DNA of 16,710 nt from Butyrivibrio sp. UBA3740 (GCA_002372465.1 DFGW01000255.1:1-16710); one strand, 5' to 3'. Shown: positions 7,127-15,186, numbered from the stretch's first letter. Numbers and translations are program-made. The notes: a model not told the origin generated them from the letters alone.

Positions 7127-7384
7127 TCACAGGTTACCCTGCAGATACCGTTCTATTTCGCCTGCTGCCTTATCTTCGTCTTCGCCGTCAAAAGTAAGGG
7201 TAAGAGTCTGGCCCTGTTTAACCCCAAGACCAACAAGCCCAAAGACGTGCTTGGCGTCAACTCTCTTACCGTTCCCCTCTGCGGTTATCTCGCAGGCAAA
7301 GTTTTCAGCAAGCTTTATAAGTCCACTGGCGGGAAGTGCATGCACCCCCTCCGGGTCTTTCACTGTGTAGCAGATCTGCTTCAT
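7127..7384 (-). CDS. HPr-family protein of the PTS operon: His15 kept, Ser46 replaced by His
   Basis: An 85-residue HPr-fold protein. The active-site motif is GVHALPA: His15, which accepts phosphate from enzyme I, is present, but the usually invariant Arg17 is Leu. The HPr kinase target region reads DAKHVFG in place of NAKSIMG, so position 46 is His (codon CAC) and Ile47-Met48 are Val-Phe. HprK should be unable to phosphorylate it. Its ATG overlaps the dehydrogenase stop (ATGA), so the two are translationally coupled. Inferred role: a dedicated phosphocarrier for the EIIA, EIICB and regulator of this operon, insulated from HprK control. Loss of Arg17 could reduce transfer, so a purely regulatory or weakened role is the alternative. 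Enzyme I is not in the window. Confidence 0.88.
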   Translation of the reverse strand: MKQICYTVKDPEGVHALPASGLIKLAENFACEITAEGNGKRVDAKHVFGLVGLGVKQGQTLTLTFDGEDEDKAAGEIERYLQGNL

Positions 7385-8643
7385 ACTTCCACTCCGAAGT
7401 GCTCAAAAAGAATCTTCTCTGCTTCAGGGTTCCAGAGTCCAGCGTTCTTTTTGCAGCACTCGTCGAGCTTCTTGAACAAAGGATCACTTTCACCGAGTTT
7501 TTCAAAATCATCTATAGCTGTAAGAGGCATTTCGATCTGTGTGTAGATCAGCTTCTTACCGCCGGGAATGCTGGGCAGGTTGCAGGTTGCATCAGCAGCT
7601 GCATCAAGTCCGCCAACATGAGTTACCATAACTGAAGGATTGATCTCACCCTTGGCAGCAAGCTGAAGAGCCTCTAAGAGGTCATCATTGTTACCGCCTG
7701 TTGTTCCAAGGATGTGGGTGCTGGTGTAATGAGCGTTGTACAGGTTGATCTCTGACTTAAACTGATTGTCTGTAGGACCAGCAAAGAAATTCATGCAGCC
7801 ATCAAAAGCCAGAAGTCTGTCGCCCATCTCGGCAACGCTTCTTACTGGAACATAGACAAATACGTCATCGTAGCCGTGTCCCTCTGTGATCTCCATGAGC
7901 TTTTCCTCTGCATCAGCTGCTGATGAGTTGAAGTAGATAAGCTCAACGCCCTTTTCTTTTGCAAACTCAGGGCTGATTACAGCTGCTGCCCTTGCAAGCT
8001 TTGCATCGTCGAGGTCAGTAACCACGATCCTCTTGGGCTTATTCTCAAATCTAAGGCCGTAGCTTACTGCTCCAAGGCCCATAGGTCCACATCCACCCAT
8101 GATAAGGATGTTTCCACCCTCCTTGGTACCCATGGCATGGTTGTAGTTCTGCTTGTTTGTATGATAATTGGCATGATAGCCACCGATAATGCAGCTCATT
8201 GGCTCTCCAAGGGATGCCTGGTAGAAGCTCTCTCCGTTATAAGGCAAAAGAGCATCCAGCTCCATAACTTCGTGAGGCATGATGCAGTAAGTAGCATCTC
8301 CGCCGCAGAAGCGATATGAATATCCGGGAGAATCAAGCTTTCCCTGGTAGTTAAGTGCCGGCTGAAGTGCCCACTTATCTCCTACCTTGTACTTATCCTT
8401 CCACTTTTCTCCGACCTCTACGATAACTCCGGAGCACTCGTGTCCTGTGATTATAGGATTGACGTCAATGTCCTGAGGTGCTCTCTTATGTTTCTTTCCC
8501 TGCTTAGCCAGCTTGTAGGTTGACATGCAGATACTGTCACTTATTACCTTAACAAGGATCTCATCATCCTTTATCTGTGGAAGCTCAAACTCCTCGAGCC
8601 TTAAATCCATTTCACCGTACATTCTTACTGCTTTAGTCTTCAT
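7381..8643 (-). CDS. Zinc-dependent MDR-family dehydrogenase, likely sugar- or polyol-phosphate
   Basis: A 420-residue medium-chain dehydrogenase. Likely zinc ligands are Cys39 (SICMSTYK), His68 with Glu69 in GHECSGVIVEVG, and Glu147 in LGEP. The four-cysteine structural zinc lobe of classic alcohol dehydrogenases is absent. The Rossmann domain has GGCGPMGLG (183-191) and Asp210 at the end of beta-2, favouring NAD(H) over NADP(H). It resembles sorbitol dehydrogenase and L-sorbose-1-phosphate reductase relatives. In this operon it stands where mannitol-1-phosphate 5-dehydrogenase (MtlD, an unrelated family) would be, so I infer that it oxidises the hexitol phosphate made by the PTS. The exact substrate cannot be read from sequence. 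The ATG at 8643 is chosen because GGAGG lies 8 nt upstream; an upstream ATG at 8703 would overlap the EIIA gene. Confidence 0.85.
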   Translation of the reverse strand: MKTKAVRMYGEMDLRLEEFELPQIKDDEILVKVISDSICMSTYKLAKQGKKHKRAPQDIDVNPIITGHECSGVIVEVGEKWKDKYKVGDKWALQPALNYQGKLDSPGYSYRFCGGDATYCIMPHEVMELDALLPYNGESFYQASLGEPMSCIIGGYHANYHTNKQNYNHAMGTKEGGNILIMGGCGPMGLGAVSYGLRFENKPKRIVVTDLDDAKLARAAAVISPEFAKEKGVELIYFNSSAADAEEKLMEITEGHGYDDVFVYVPVRSVAEMGDRLLAFDGCMNFFAGPTDNQFKSEINLYNAHYTSTHILGTTGGNNDDLLEALQLAAKGEINPSVMVTHVGGLDAAADATCNLPSIPGGKKLIYTQIEMPLTAIDDFEKLGESDPLFKKLDECCKKNAGLWNPEAEKILFEHFGVEV

Positions 8644-8668
8644 TGTTTTTTCCTCCGAAAGCGCAAGT

Positions 8669-9088
8669 TTATCCTTCAAATAGGTTACTGATCTCATCTT
8701 CATTTAATGTAAGAAGATTCTCTACTCCTGCCTTGTCCGAGAAGGTCATGGCGATCTTCTGCAGCACATCAAGATGCTCATCTCCAACCGCTGCTATTCC
8801 GATAACGACCTTTACCTTCTCGCTGGCGCCCCAGTCCTGTCCCTCAGGGAAGGTCATAAGCACCAGACCTGTCATTTTAATATGCTTCTTAGCCTCCTCA
8901 ATACCGTGAGGAATTGCTATCTCATTCCCAATATATGTATTAAACACCTTCTCTTTATCCAGCATTGCCTGAGTATAATACTCATTTGTGTAGCCCTGGG
9001 ACTGGAATATATCTCCTATCTTTCTGATGATGTCCTCCTTATTACCGGGCTTTTGATTGATAAAGATGTTTTTCTTCTCAAGTATCAT
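8669..9088 (-). CDS. mtlF: PTS EIIA component, mannitol/fructose type
   Basis: A 139-residue stand-alone EIIA of the mannitol class. The phosphorylated histidine is His61 in GNEIAIPHG, and the second conserved active-site histidine is His105 in GDEHLDVL. It takes phosphate from an HPr and passes it to Cys384 of the EIIB domain encoded two genes upstream. The start is the ATG at 9088, preceded by GGAGG at 7 nt; the upstream extension to 9127 runs back into mtlR and is not supported. It lies 16 nt after mtlR and 25 nt before the dehydrogenase. The order A-R-F-dehydrogenase matches firmicute mannitol operons. Confidence 0.93.
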   Translation of the reverse strand: MILEKKNIFINQKPGNKEDIIRKIGDIFQSQGYTNEYYTQAMLDKEKVFNTYIGNEIAIPHGIEEAKKHIKMTGLVLMTFPEGQDWGASEKVKVVIGIAAVGDEHLDVLQKIAMTFSDKAGVENLLTLNEDEISNLFEG

Positions 9089-9104
9089 TGTGTAACCTCC
9101 GATT

Positions 9105-11141
9105 TTATAAGACACTGAGCTGCTCACTAAAATAACCCTTTAGTATTTCCTGCAGCTTATCCTGTATAGCCTCTTCATCTCCTTCTTTCAGAGATCCCAG
9201 AAACTCCTCGTCCTCGATGATGGCGCTTGAAACTCTGCCAAGCATCTCTGCATTCTGTTTTCTGTTTTCATCCACCGGCATTGTCATACACAGCACTGCC
9301 TGTATTCCATATAGCGCCTGATCCGTAAAAGCCCTTTCGCCATCCAAACCTGCTGTGACTATCTGGCACTCTTTTACCGCCTTGCTTCTGCAGTGGAAAA
9401 GAGCTATCCCGATCTCCGGGAAAAGCTGACTCATTACCTGCTCTCTGGACTTGATGTCCGCCGCAAGGACTGCGGCCGCTTTTGAGCTGTCAGTCATTTC
9501 AGATGCCAAGAGCCTTATAAGCCCCTCCAGTGTAGTGTCCTTTGAAACTGTCAGATGATGATACCTTCGAATAACACCTTTAACTCTGGTGATGATGTTA
9601 TTGATCTCATCCAGCTGTCTCGTAAAGTCATTATTCTCCTGCCTTGCCGGCATAGATGCGTATTCATCGATCTTAACGCTTATCTGTAAAACATCCCTCT
9701 GAGTGATCAGAGGATTAACCAGGCAATAATCCACTCCCAGGTCGTCCACATTGATACTGGAGATAAAGAAATCTGTTCTTGATACTATGTGCTGAGTGAT
9801 CTCATCACTTCCGTATGCCTTAAGGACGATGTCCCAGTCAGCGAACTCACGCTTTAGCTTGGCCATCATAAGCTGCGCAACACCAAAGCCGCTGGCACAG
9901 ATAACACCTATGGTTACCGTGCGTCTCTTTTTCTTTCGTGACTCGATCCTCTCTTTTGCAGCACCAAGATGCATTGCAAGATATCCAATCTCTGCCTCAT
10001 TGGGTACCAGACCTGTCTTTTCTGTTATTACCTCTGCAGCCCTCTCGCAGTCAGAAAATACGTCAGGATATTCCTGCTTTATCTCCGAAAGCAAAGGGTT
10101 ACTTATTGTCATGTCATTCTTCATGCGATAAAGTGCAGGCTCCAGATGAACCATGAGACCTCTGATAAAGTCATCCTCACAGCGGAGTTCCCTGGCAAAA
10201 TCAGGATCCAGAACATCTATCATCGCATCTATAATTCCCATCAGCTCTCCGGTATCAATCCCGCTTTGGCCGATGGCTTCATTTGTGTAGTTTAGCTTTG
10301 CTCCCTTTATGTGGAGCAGAATGTTGTTTACTTCCGATTCCGGAAGCTGAATTGAGAACTCCTCCTCAAGGGCAGTAGCGATGTTCTTGGCTATGTCATA
10401 CCCGTTGTCGTATCTGGCATCGTAAGTCTCTTCCGATACAAGTTCTCCCTGCCTTATCCTCTCAACCGCAACAGCCAGATGGACCAAAAGCCCAACATAG
10501 GCATCGTTTGTCAGAAGACGAAGATATGGCTCCTTTGTTCTCTCCAGAACCTCTTCCACCTCAGACAAGACCTCTTCATTCATAAGAAGATAGATATTGT
10601 CTCCGGCTTCAGATTCCTTGTGTGTTTTTAGATTTTCAGTGACAAAGCGCTGAAGTGCAGTTCTATAGCTCTTTTCACTTCCGGAAAGTGCGATCCCGTA
10701 GCCGGGCTTCCTGATAATCTCAAGATGACACTCCTTTGCCCAGCCGCTTATTGCCTCCAGGTCAGTGGATATTGTCGCTTCACTTACTCCGAACATGTCG
10801 CTGTAGTAAAAGAGCTTTTGAGGTTCTCTGTTTCGTAAAAGCTCCAGCTTTAAAAGGTTTCTTCTCTTCTCCTTGTCGGAGACCACCTGCTCCTTTCTGG
10901 CCTTGACCATCATAAGGAGCTCTTCCTTCTTTTCTCTGTCACCTTCGATCTGGCTTCCCTCACCCTTTTTCCGAACAAGAGTCAGGTCATAGCTTTTGAG
11001 GATGCTTCCGATGTAGTCCGCTTCCCTTAAAATAGTACGTTTACTTACACCCAGAGCATCAGCCACTTCACTGTCAGTGACTGGTTGCTCTGCGCCAAGC
11101 AAATATATTAAGATCTGTCTTATGCGTGGTGTAAGTTCCAT
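9105..11141 (-). CDS. mtlR: MtlR-type PRD transcriptional activator with EIIB and EIIA domains
   Basis: A 678-residue regulator with the full MtlR architecture: N-terminal HTH (about 5-65), a second Mga-like HTH (85-165), PRD1 (about 190-295, His221 and His277), PRD2 (about 305-405, His332 and His391), an EIIB(Gat)-like domain with Cys415 in VICASGFG, and an EIIA(Mtl)-like domain (about 540-678, candidate His583 in IALFHCRS). All four PRD histidines and the EIIB cysteine are kept, so phosphorylation control should be intact. In B. subtilis MtlR, HPr-dependent phosphorylation of PRD2 activates, and phosphorylation of the EIIB-like cysteine through the mannitol EII inhibits. Here it is the second gene, 13 nt after EIICB, and probably controls its own operon. 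The ribosome binding site is weak (AGAAAG). Confidence 0.92.
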   Translation of the reverse strand: MELTPRIRQILIYLLGAEQPVTDSEVADALGVSKRTILREADYIGSILKSYDLTLVRKKGEGSQIEGDREKKEELLMMVKARKEQVVSDKEKRRNLLKLELLRNREPQKLFYYSDMFGVSEATISTDLEAISGWAKECHLEIIRKPGYGIALSGSEKSYRTALQRFVTENLKTHKESEAGDNIYLLMNEEVLSEVEEVLERTKEPYLRLLTNDAYVGLLVHLAVAVERIRQGELVSEETYDARYDNGYDIAKNIATALEEEFSIQLPESEVNNILLHIKGAKLNYTNEAIGQSGIDTGELMGIIDAMIDVLDPDFARELRCEDDFIRGLMVHLEPALYRMKNDMTISNPLLSEIKQEYPDVFSDCERAAEVITEKTGLVPNEAEIGYLAMHLGAAKERIESRKKKRRTVTIGVICASGFGVAQLMMAKLKREFADWDIVLKAYGSDEITQHIVSRTDFFISSINVDDLGVDYCLVNPLITQRDVLQISVKIDEYASMPARQENNDFTRQLDEINNIITRVKGVIRRYHHLTVSKDTTLEGLIRLLASEMTDSSKAAAVLAADIKSREQVMSQLFPEIGIALFHCRSKAVKECQIVTAGLDGERAFTDQALYGIQAVLCMTMPVDENRKQNAEMLGRVSSAIIEDEEFLGSLKEGDEEAIQDKLQEILKGYFSEQLSVL

Positions 11142-11154
11142 TTGATTTTCTTTC

Positions 11155-12558
11155 TTATGCCTTCAGCTCTTTTGCCAGTGCATCATACTCAGGTGCTGAC
11201 ATGAAGTTACTGATGGTGATGATCCTTGCATTTGGAGCGCTCTTCTTTGCTCTTCCTGCAAGCTCCTGATGTGTTACAACTATCTGAGCATCAGCAGGTA
11301 TCTCTGAAACTGAAGCATGCTTAACTTCAATATCTGTTCTTCCTGCCTCTGTCAGTTTTTTCTTAAGTACTGTAGCACCCATTGCTGATGATCCCATTCC
11401 TGCGTCACAAGCAAATACGATGTGCTTTACATCTGCTGCATTTGTCTTTACAAGGCTGTCAGCTGCTGTTGTAACTTCGCTTGCTGCGACGCCTTTAGAC
11501 TCTGCCTTCATTTCCTTCATCTGTGCTGTAGAGTCCTCAAGGCTCTGCTTTGAGTTTGAGAGTCTTACGATAGGAGCTGCGATTACGAATGAAACTGCTG
11601 CAGCAACTACTACAGAAAGAAGTACCATGAATGTTGATCCCTTAGGAGCCATTCCTACATAAGCAATGATTGATCCAGGTGATGGAGGACCTGCAAGACC
11701 AAGCTTGAACAGTGTGTTGAAGATCATTGCTGCTACTGAACCACCGATTGTTGCAAGAAGAAGAAGTGGATTCATGAGCACATATGGGAAGTAGATCTCG
11801 TGGATTCCACCAAGGAGATGAACGATAAGTGCTCCGGGTGCTGAATCCTTTGTTACCTTATCCTTTGAGAACAGCATGTAAGCAAGAAGTACACCTGTAC
11901 CTGCGCCAGGGTTTGTCTCGATCATGTAGAAGATAGACTTTCCTGCACTTGCAACCTGCTCTGCTCCAAGAGGAGTGAAGATACCGTGGTTGATAGCGTT
12001 ATTAAGGAAAAGAACTTTAGCTGGCTCAACAAATACTGAAACCAGTGGAAGTATGTTGTTGTTAACAAGTACTGCAACGCCTGCGTTAAGGAATGCAAGC
12101 ACTCCGCCCATGAATGGGCCGATTACGTAGTAGCCTACGATAGCAAGTAAAAGACCAAGGATACCAACTGAGAAGTTGTTTACAAGCATCTCAAATCCTG
12201 ATGGGATCTTACCCTCAACAGCCTTGTCGAATTTCTTGATAACCCAGCCGGCAAGTGGTCCTGCGATCATTGCTCCCATGAACATAGTGTACTCTGTTCC
12301 GCAGATAACACCGATTGTCATGATCGCACCCATGACTGCTCCGCGAGCTCCCCCTACCATTTTTCCTCCCTGGTATGCTATGAGAACTGGCAAAACGTAT
12401 GTCAACATTGGGCCAACGATTGAGCTAAGTTGTGCGTTTGGAAGCCATCCACTGTCGATGAACAGAGCAGTGAGAAGACCCCATGCGATAAATGCGCCGA
12501 TATTTGGCATTACCATTCCGCTAAGGAAACGGCCGAAGCTTTGAATCTTTTCTTTCAT
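11155..12558 (-). CDS. mtlA: Mannitol-type PTS EIICB membrane transporter
   Basis: A 467-residue membrane protein. The EIIC domain (about 1-340) has several hydrophobic segments and family motifs: NNAINHGIF (His191) and GGIHEIYFPYVLM (His253, Glu254). A polar linker (about 335-375) leads to the EIIB domain with the phosphocysteine Cys384 in FACDAGMGSSAMGA. There is no fused EIIA; that is a separate gene in the operon. It takes up and phosphorylates a hexitol, most likely mannitol. Neighbours leave some doubt, because the usual MtlD is missing. The start at 12558 (MKEKIQSFGRFLSG) has AGGGG upstream and matches the family N-terminus; the in-frame extension to 12639 lies in the leader and does not look like protein of this family. 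Confidence 0.94.
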   Translation of the reverse strand: MKEKIQSFGRFLSGMVMPNIGAFIAWGLLTALFIDSGWLPNAQLSSIVGPMLTYVLPVLIAYQGGKMVGGARGAVMGAIMTIGVICGTEYTMFMGAMIAGPLAGWVIKKFDKAVEGKIPSGFEMLVNNFSVGILGLLLAIVGYYVIGPFMGGVLAFLNAGVAVLVNNNILPLVSVFVEPAKVLFLNNAINHGIFTPLGAEQVASAGKSIFYMIETNPGAGTGVLLAYMLFSKDKVTKDSAPGALIVHLLGGIHEIYFPYVLMNPLLLLATIGGSVAAMIFNTLFKLGLAGPPSPGSIIAYVGMAPKGSTFMVLLSVVVAAAVSFVIAAPIVRLSNSKQSLEDSTAQMKEMKAESKGVAASEVTTAADSLVKTNAADVKHIVFACDAGMGSSAMGATVLKKKLTEAGRTDIEVKHASVSEIPADAQIVVTHQELAGRAKKSAPNARIITISNFMSAPEYDALAKELKA

Positions 12559-12630
12559 TTGGATTTCCCCTTCCAAGCTAAACTGATAGGTAACTCGAGG
12601 CACGTCTGCCATATGAGTTTCTTGAATATC

Positions 12631-12642
12631 CGAATGCATTCG
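12631..12642. repeat. 12-bp palindrome in the leader of the PTS operon
   Basis: CGAATGCATTCG is a perfect palindrome about 10-21 nt after the predicted transcription start, between promoter and EIICB gene. It could be an operator or an incidental palindrome. The rest of the roughly 93-nt leader shows no clear terminator or antiterminator pair. Confidence 0.35.
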
Positions 12643-12657
12643 TGTTGTTGTAAGTTT

Positions 12658-12686
12658 ATTGTATTTGCCGCATCCCGATTTTTCAA
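12658..12686 (-). promoter_or_regulatory. Promoter of the mannitol-type PTS operon
   Basis: On the minus strand, TTGAAA (12686-12681), a 17-bp spacer and TACAAT (12663-12658) form a strong housekeeping-type promoter. It gives a leader of about 93 nt before the EIICB start at 12558. Confidence 0.65.
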
Positions 12687-12703
12687 TTCATACATATTTA
12701 ACT

Positions 12704-12726
12704 TTGTCACGAGGGGAAAGTGACAA
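12704..12726 (-). promoter_or_regulatory. Candidate MtlR operator upstream of the PTS promoter
   Basis: The inverted repeat TTGTCAC-N9-GTGACAA lies about 53-75 bp upstream of the predicted transcription start, a normal place for an activator. From memory, the B. subtilis MtlR site is TTGNCAC-N6-GTGNCAA; both half-sites match exactly but the spacer is 3 bp longer here. Because an mtlR gene lies in this operon, the regulator is the natural ligand. Confidence 0.5.
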
Positions 12727-12794
12727 GTCCTTAAGAGCCCGTAGCTTTGCGTTGTACAGCACTTGCGTCCATGGCTTGCCGGTCTTGTGCAACA

Positions 12795-12831
12795 AAAAGA
12801 GCCATGGGTTTTAGCCTCCCATGACTCTTTT
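12795..12831 (-). terminator. Intrinsic terminator of ftsH
   Basis: 14-nt arms (AAAAGAGCCATGGG at 12795-12808 with CCCATGACTCTTTT at 12818-12831, one mismatch) flank a 9-nt loop. On the minus strand the stem runs into TTTTTG. It lies 13 nt after the ftsH stop and separates ftsH from the PTS operon. Confidence 0.8.
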
Positions 12832-12844
12832 CATACTCATTATT

Positions 12845-15136
12845 TCAGTCTTTTTTATCAAAGTCCTGTGGAACGTGAGAGAACAGTCCGTCTCTCCCCT
12901 GAGTGGGCTTGTCGTTTTCAGGACCCTTATCCTCGATAAATTCGGGCTTGTCATCCACTATGGCTTCTGCCATATGTGCCTCAAAATCAGCAGCTTTTTC
13001 TATGGCCTGTCCAACTGTAGACTCCGCATTTGCTACCACATCCCCGGCACTTTCAGAGGCTGCGCCCTCTGAAGCTGCTTCGGTTTTGACTTCTGATGTA
13101 TCAGCGGATGTAGCCTCTTTTCCTGAAGGTTTCTTAACAGGTACGTTCTCACCAACAAGTGCTGACTCAGCTCTTGTGGCATAGATCCTGCCCTGCTTGG
13201 CCTTCTCCTGCTCCTCCTCGGTAGGCTCAGGAATGTTCTCCACCTCGCGGTAGATCTTCATGAATTCCTTACCTGTAATGGTCTCCTTCTCGATGAGGAA
13301 CTGGGCTATCTTATCCATGGAATCCAGGTGCTCTCTGATGATCTGCTTAGCCCTGTCATAGCACTCTGAAAGGAGCTTCTGAACTTCAGCATCTACATCT
13401 GCTGCCGTCTTGTCTGAGCAGTTAAGTACCCTGTTTCCGTCAAGGTATCTGTTCTGAATCGACTCCAGCTGCATGAGACCGAACCTGTCGCTCATACCGA
13501 ACATGGTGATCATGCTGCGGGCCATATTGGTTGCCTTTTCAATGTCGTTCTCTGCGCCTGTGGTAACGGTGTTGAATATAACCTCTTCTGCCGCACGTCC
13601 GCCAAGGGAAACGATGATATCATCAATGAGCTCGTCCTTGGTCTGAAGATATTTCTCATCCTCAGGCACCTGCATAACATATCCCAAAGCTCCCATGGTT
13701 CTTGGAACAATGGTGATCTTCTGCACGGGCTCTGTGTTCTTTTGAACTGCGCTGATAAGGGCGTGTCCAACCTCGTGGTAGGATACGATCTTTCTCTCTT
13801 CCTTGCTGAGGATTCTGTCCTTTTTCTCTTTTCCCACAAGAACCTGCTCTACAGCTTCCATAAGATCCTGCTGGCAGACATACTCTCTGTGAGCCTTTAC
13901 TGCATTGATGGCTGCCTCGTTGATCATGTTGGCAAGGTCTGATCCTACAGCTCCGCTGGTTGCCAGAGCAATGCCCTTAAGATCTACGGTCTCATCCATC
14001 TTAACATCCTTGGAGTGAACCTTAAGGATCTCCTCACGGCCCTTTAGGTCAGGCTTATCAACGATGATACGTCTGTCAAAACGTCCGGGACGAAGAAGGG
14101 CCTTATCAAGGATCTCAGGTCTGTTGGTGGCACCAAGGATAAGTACACCCTTGGATGAATCAAAACCATCCATCTCGGAAAGAAGCTGGTTAAGAGTCTG
14201 CTCTCTCTCCTCATTACCGCCGCCGTACTTGCTGTCACGGCTTCTACCGATGGCATCTATCTCATCTATAAAAATGATACATGGTGCGTTCTTGCTTGCT
14301 TCGCTAAAGAGGTCTCTTACACGGCTGGCACCAACACCGACATAGAGCTCGATGAAGTCTGAACCTGCCAGTGAATAAAAGGGAACATGGGCTTCGCCTG
14401 CAACGGCCTTTGCCAAAAGAGTCTTACCTGTTCCGGGAGGTCCTACCAAAAGGGCACCCTTGGGGAGCTTGGCTCCGATCTTGGCGTACTTTGCAGGGTT
14501 GTGGAGGAAATCTACAACTTCAACCAGGGACTCTTTTGCCTCGTCCTCACCTGCCACGTCCTTAAAGGTAACGCCTGTCTCCTTCTGAACATAGACCTTG
14601 GCATTGCTCTTTCCTACGCTGAGTGGTCCGCCGCCTCTGCCCATTCTCTTGAAGATGATGGAAAGAAGGAACCACATAAGAAGGATCGGAGCGATGTAGT
14701 AAAGAATAAATGTGAGAATAGCTCCTGAGCTGTCGGGAACTTCGCTGGAAACCTCAACTCCCGCATCAAGCATTCTCTTGGTCAGGTCGGTGTCATCCTC
14801 GGCCTTTCCCGTGTAATAAGTAACTGTGGAATATCCTGTAAGGGAGTATCCAAAACCAAGCTGATCCTCTTCCTTGGTCTCCTTGGGGTAAATGTTGACA
14901 CGGTCTTCCTCGATAACGATCTTCTCGATCTTGTTGTCATTTACCATCTGAAGGAATTCAGAATAAGTAACTTCAGTGTTGGTGTTCTCAGAAAATGCCC
15001 TGAGGAAATAAGTCATGCAGACCATGGTTACAAGGGCTGCCACCAATAAAAGTATTATATTCTGACGTCTTGGTGAGCTGCCGTTATCGCCGCCACCAAG
15101 GGGGTTGTTGTTTCTCTGATTCTGATTATTATCCAT
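12845..15136 (-). CDS. ftsH: FtsH, membrane-bound ATP-dependent zinc metalloprotease
   Basis: A 763-residue AAA+ protease that extracts and degrades membrane and short-lived cytosolic proteins. It has transmembrane helices at about 26-45 and 139-162 around an extracytoplasmic domain, Walker A GPPGTGKT (232-239), Walker B IIFIDEIDAIG, the second region of homology GATNRPEILDKALLRPGRFDRR, the zinc site HEVGH (454-458; the family usually has HEAGH) and Asp531 as third ligand. Catalysis should be intact. The protein is about 120 residues longer than typical FtsH: after about residue 640 comes an Ala/Glu/Ser/Asp-rich, probably disordered acidic tail. The start has AGGA about 7 nt upstream. It is transcribed alone, between its own promoter and terminator, divergent from pyrG. 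Confidence 0.97.
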   Translation of the reverse strand: MDNNQNQRNNNPLGGGDNGSSPRRQNIILLLVAALVTMVCMTYFLRAFSENTNTEVTYSEFLQMVNDNKIEKIVIEEDRVNIYPKETKEEDQLGFGYSLTGYSTVTYYTGKAEDDTDLTKRMLDAGVEVSSEVPDSSGAILTFILYYIAPILLMWFLLSIIFKRMGRGGGPLSVGKSNAKVYVQKETGVTFKDVAGEDEAKESLVEVVDFLHNPAKYAKIGAKLPKGALLVGPPGTGKTLLAKAVAGEAHVPFYSLAGSDFIELYVGVGASRVRDLFSEASKNAPCIIFIDEIDAIGRSRDSKYGGGNEEREQTLNQLLSEMDGFDSSKGVLILGATNRPEILDKALLRPGRFDRRIIVDKPDLKGREEILKVHSKDVKMDETVDLKGIALATSGAVGSDLANMINEAAINAVKAHREYVCQQDLMEAVEQVLVGKEKKDRILSKEERKIVSYHEVGHALISAVQKNTEPVQKITIVPRTMGALGYVMQVPEDEKYLQTKDELIDDIIVSLGGRAAEEVIFNTVTTGAENDIEKATNMARSMITMFGMSDRFGLMQLESIQNRYLDGNRVLNCSDKTAADVDAEVQKLLSECYDRAKQIIREHLDSMDKIAQFLIEKETITGKEFMKIYREVENIPEPTEEEQEKAKQGRIYATRAESALVGENVPVKKPSGKEATSADTSEVKTEAASEGAASESAGDVVANAESTVGQAIEKAADFEAHMAEAIVDDKPEFIEDKGPENDKPTQGRDGLFSHVPQDFDKKD

Positions 15137-15157
15137 ATATTTTCCTACTTCCTAATA

Positions 15158-15186
15158 TTGCACTTCATGCTATAATATCATAGTAT
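15158..15186 (+). promoter_or_regulatory. Weak candidate promoter for pyrG
   Basis: On the plus strand, TTGCAC (15158-15163), a 17-bp spacer and TAGTAT (15181-15186) are a fair promoter match. A TATAAT at 15171-15176 is a competing -10 box with no good -35. The leader would be about 117 nt. I see no terminator hairpin and no GGGC start like the CTP-sensing leader of B. subtilis pyrG. Confidence 0.3.

Noticed and set aside
8644..8703. Longer N-terminus for the MDR dehydrogenase
   Set aside because: It would overlap the EIIA gene and ignores the GGAGG directly before the ATG at 8643.
12559..12639. Longer N-terminus for the PTS EIICB
   Set aside because: The extra 27 residues do not resemble the family, and the ATG at 12558 has a good ribosome binding site and begins with the conserved segment.
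12559..12844. Catabolite-responsive element (cre) near the PTS promoter
   Set aside because: I looked for the WTGNAANCGNWNNCW pattern on both strands by eye and found no acceptable match.
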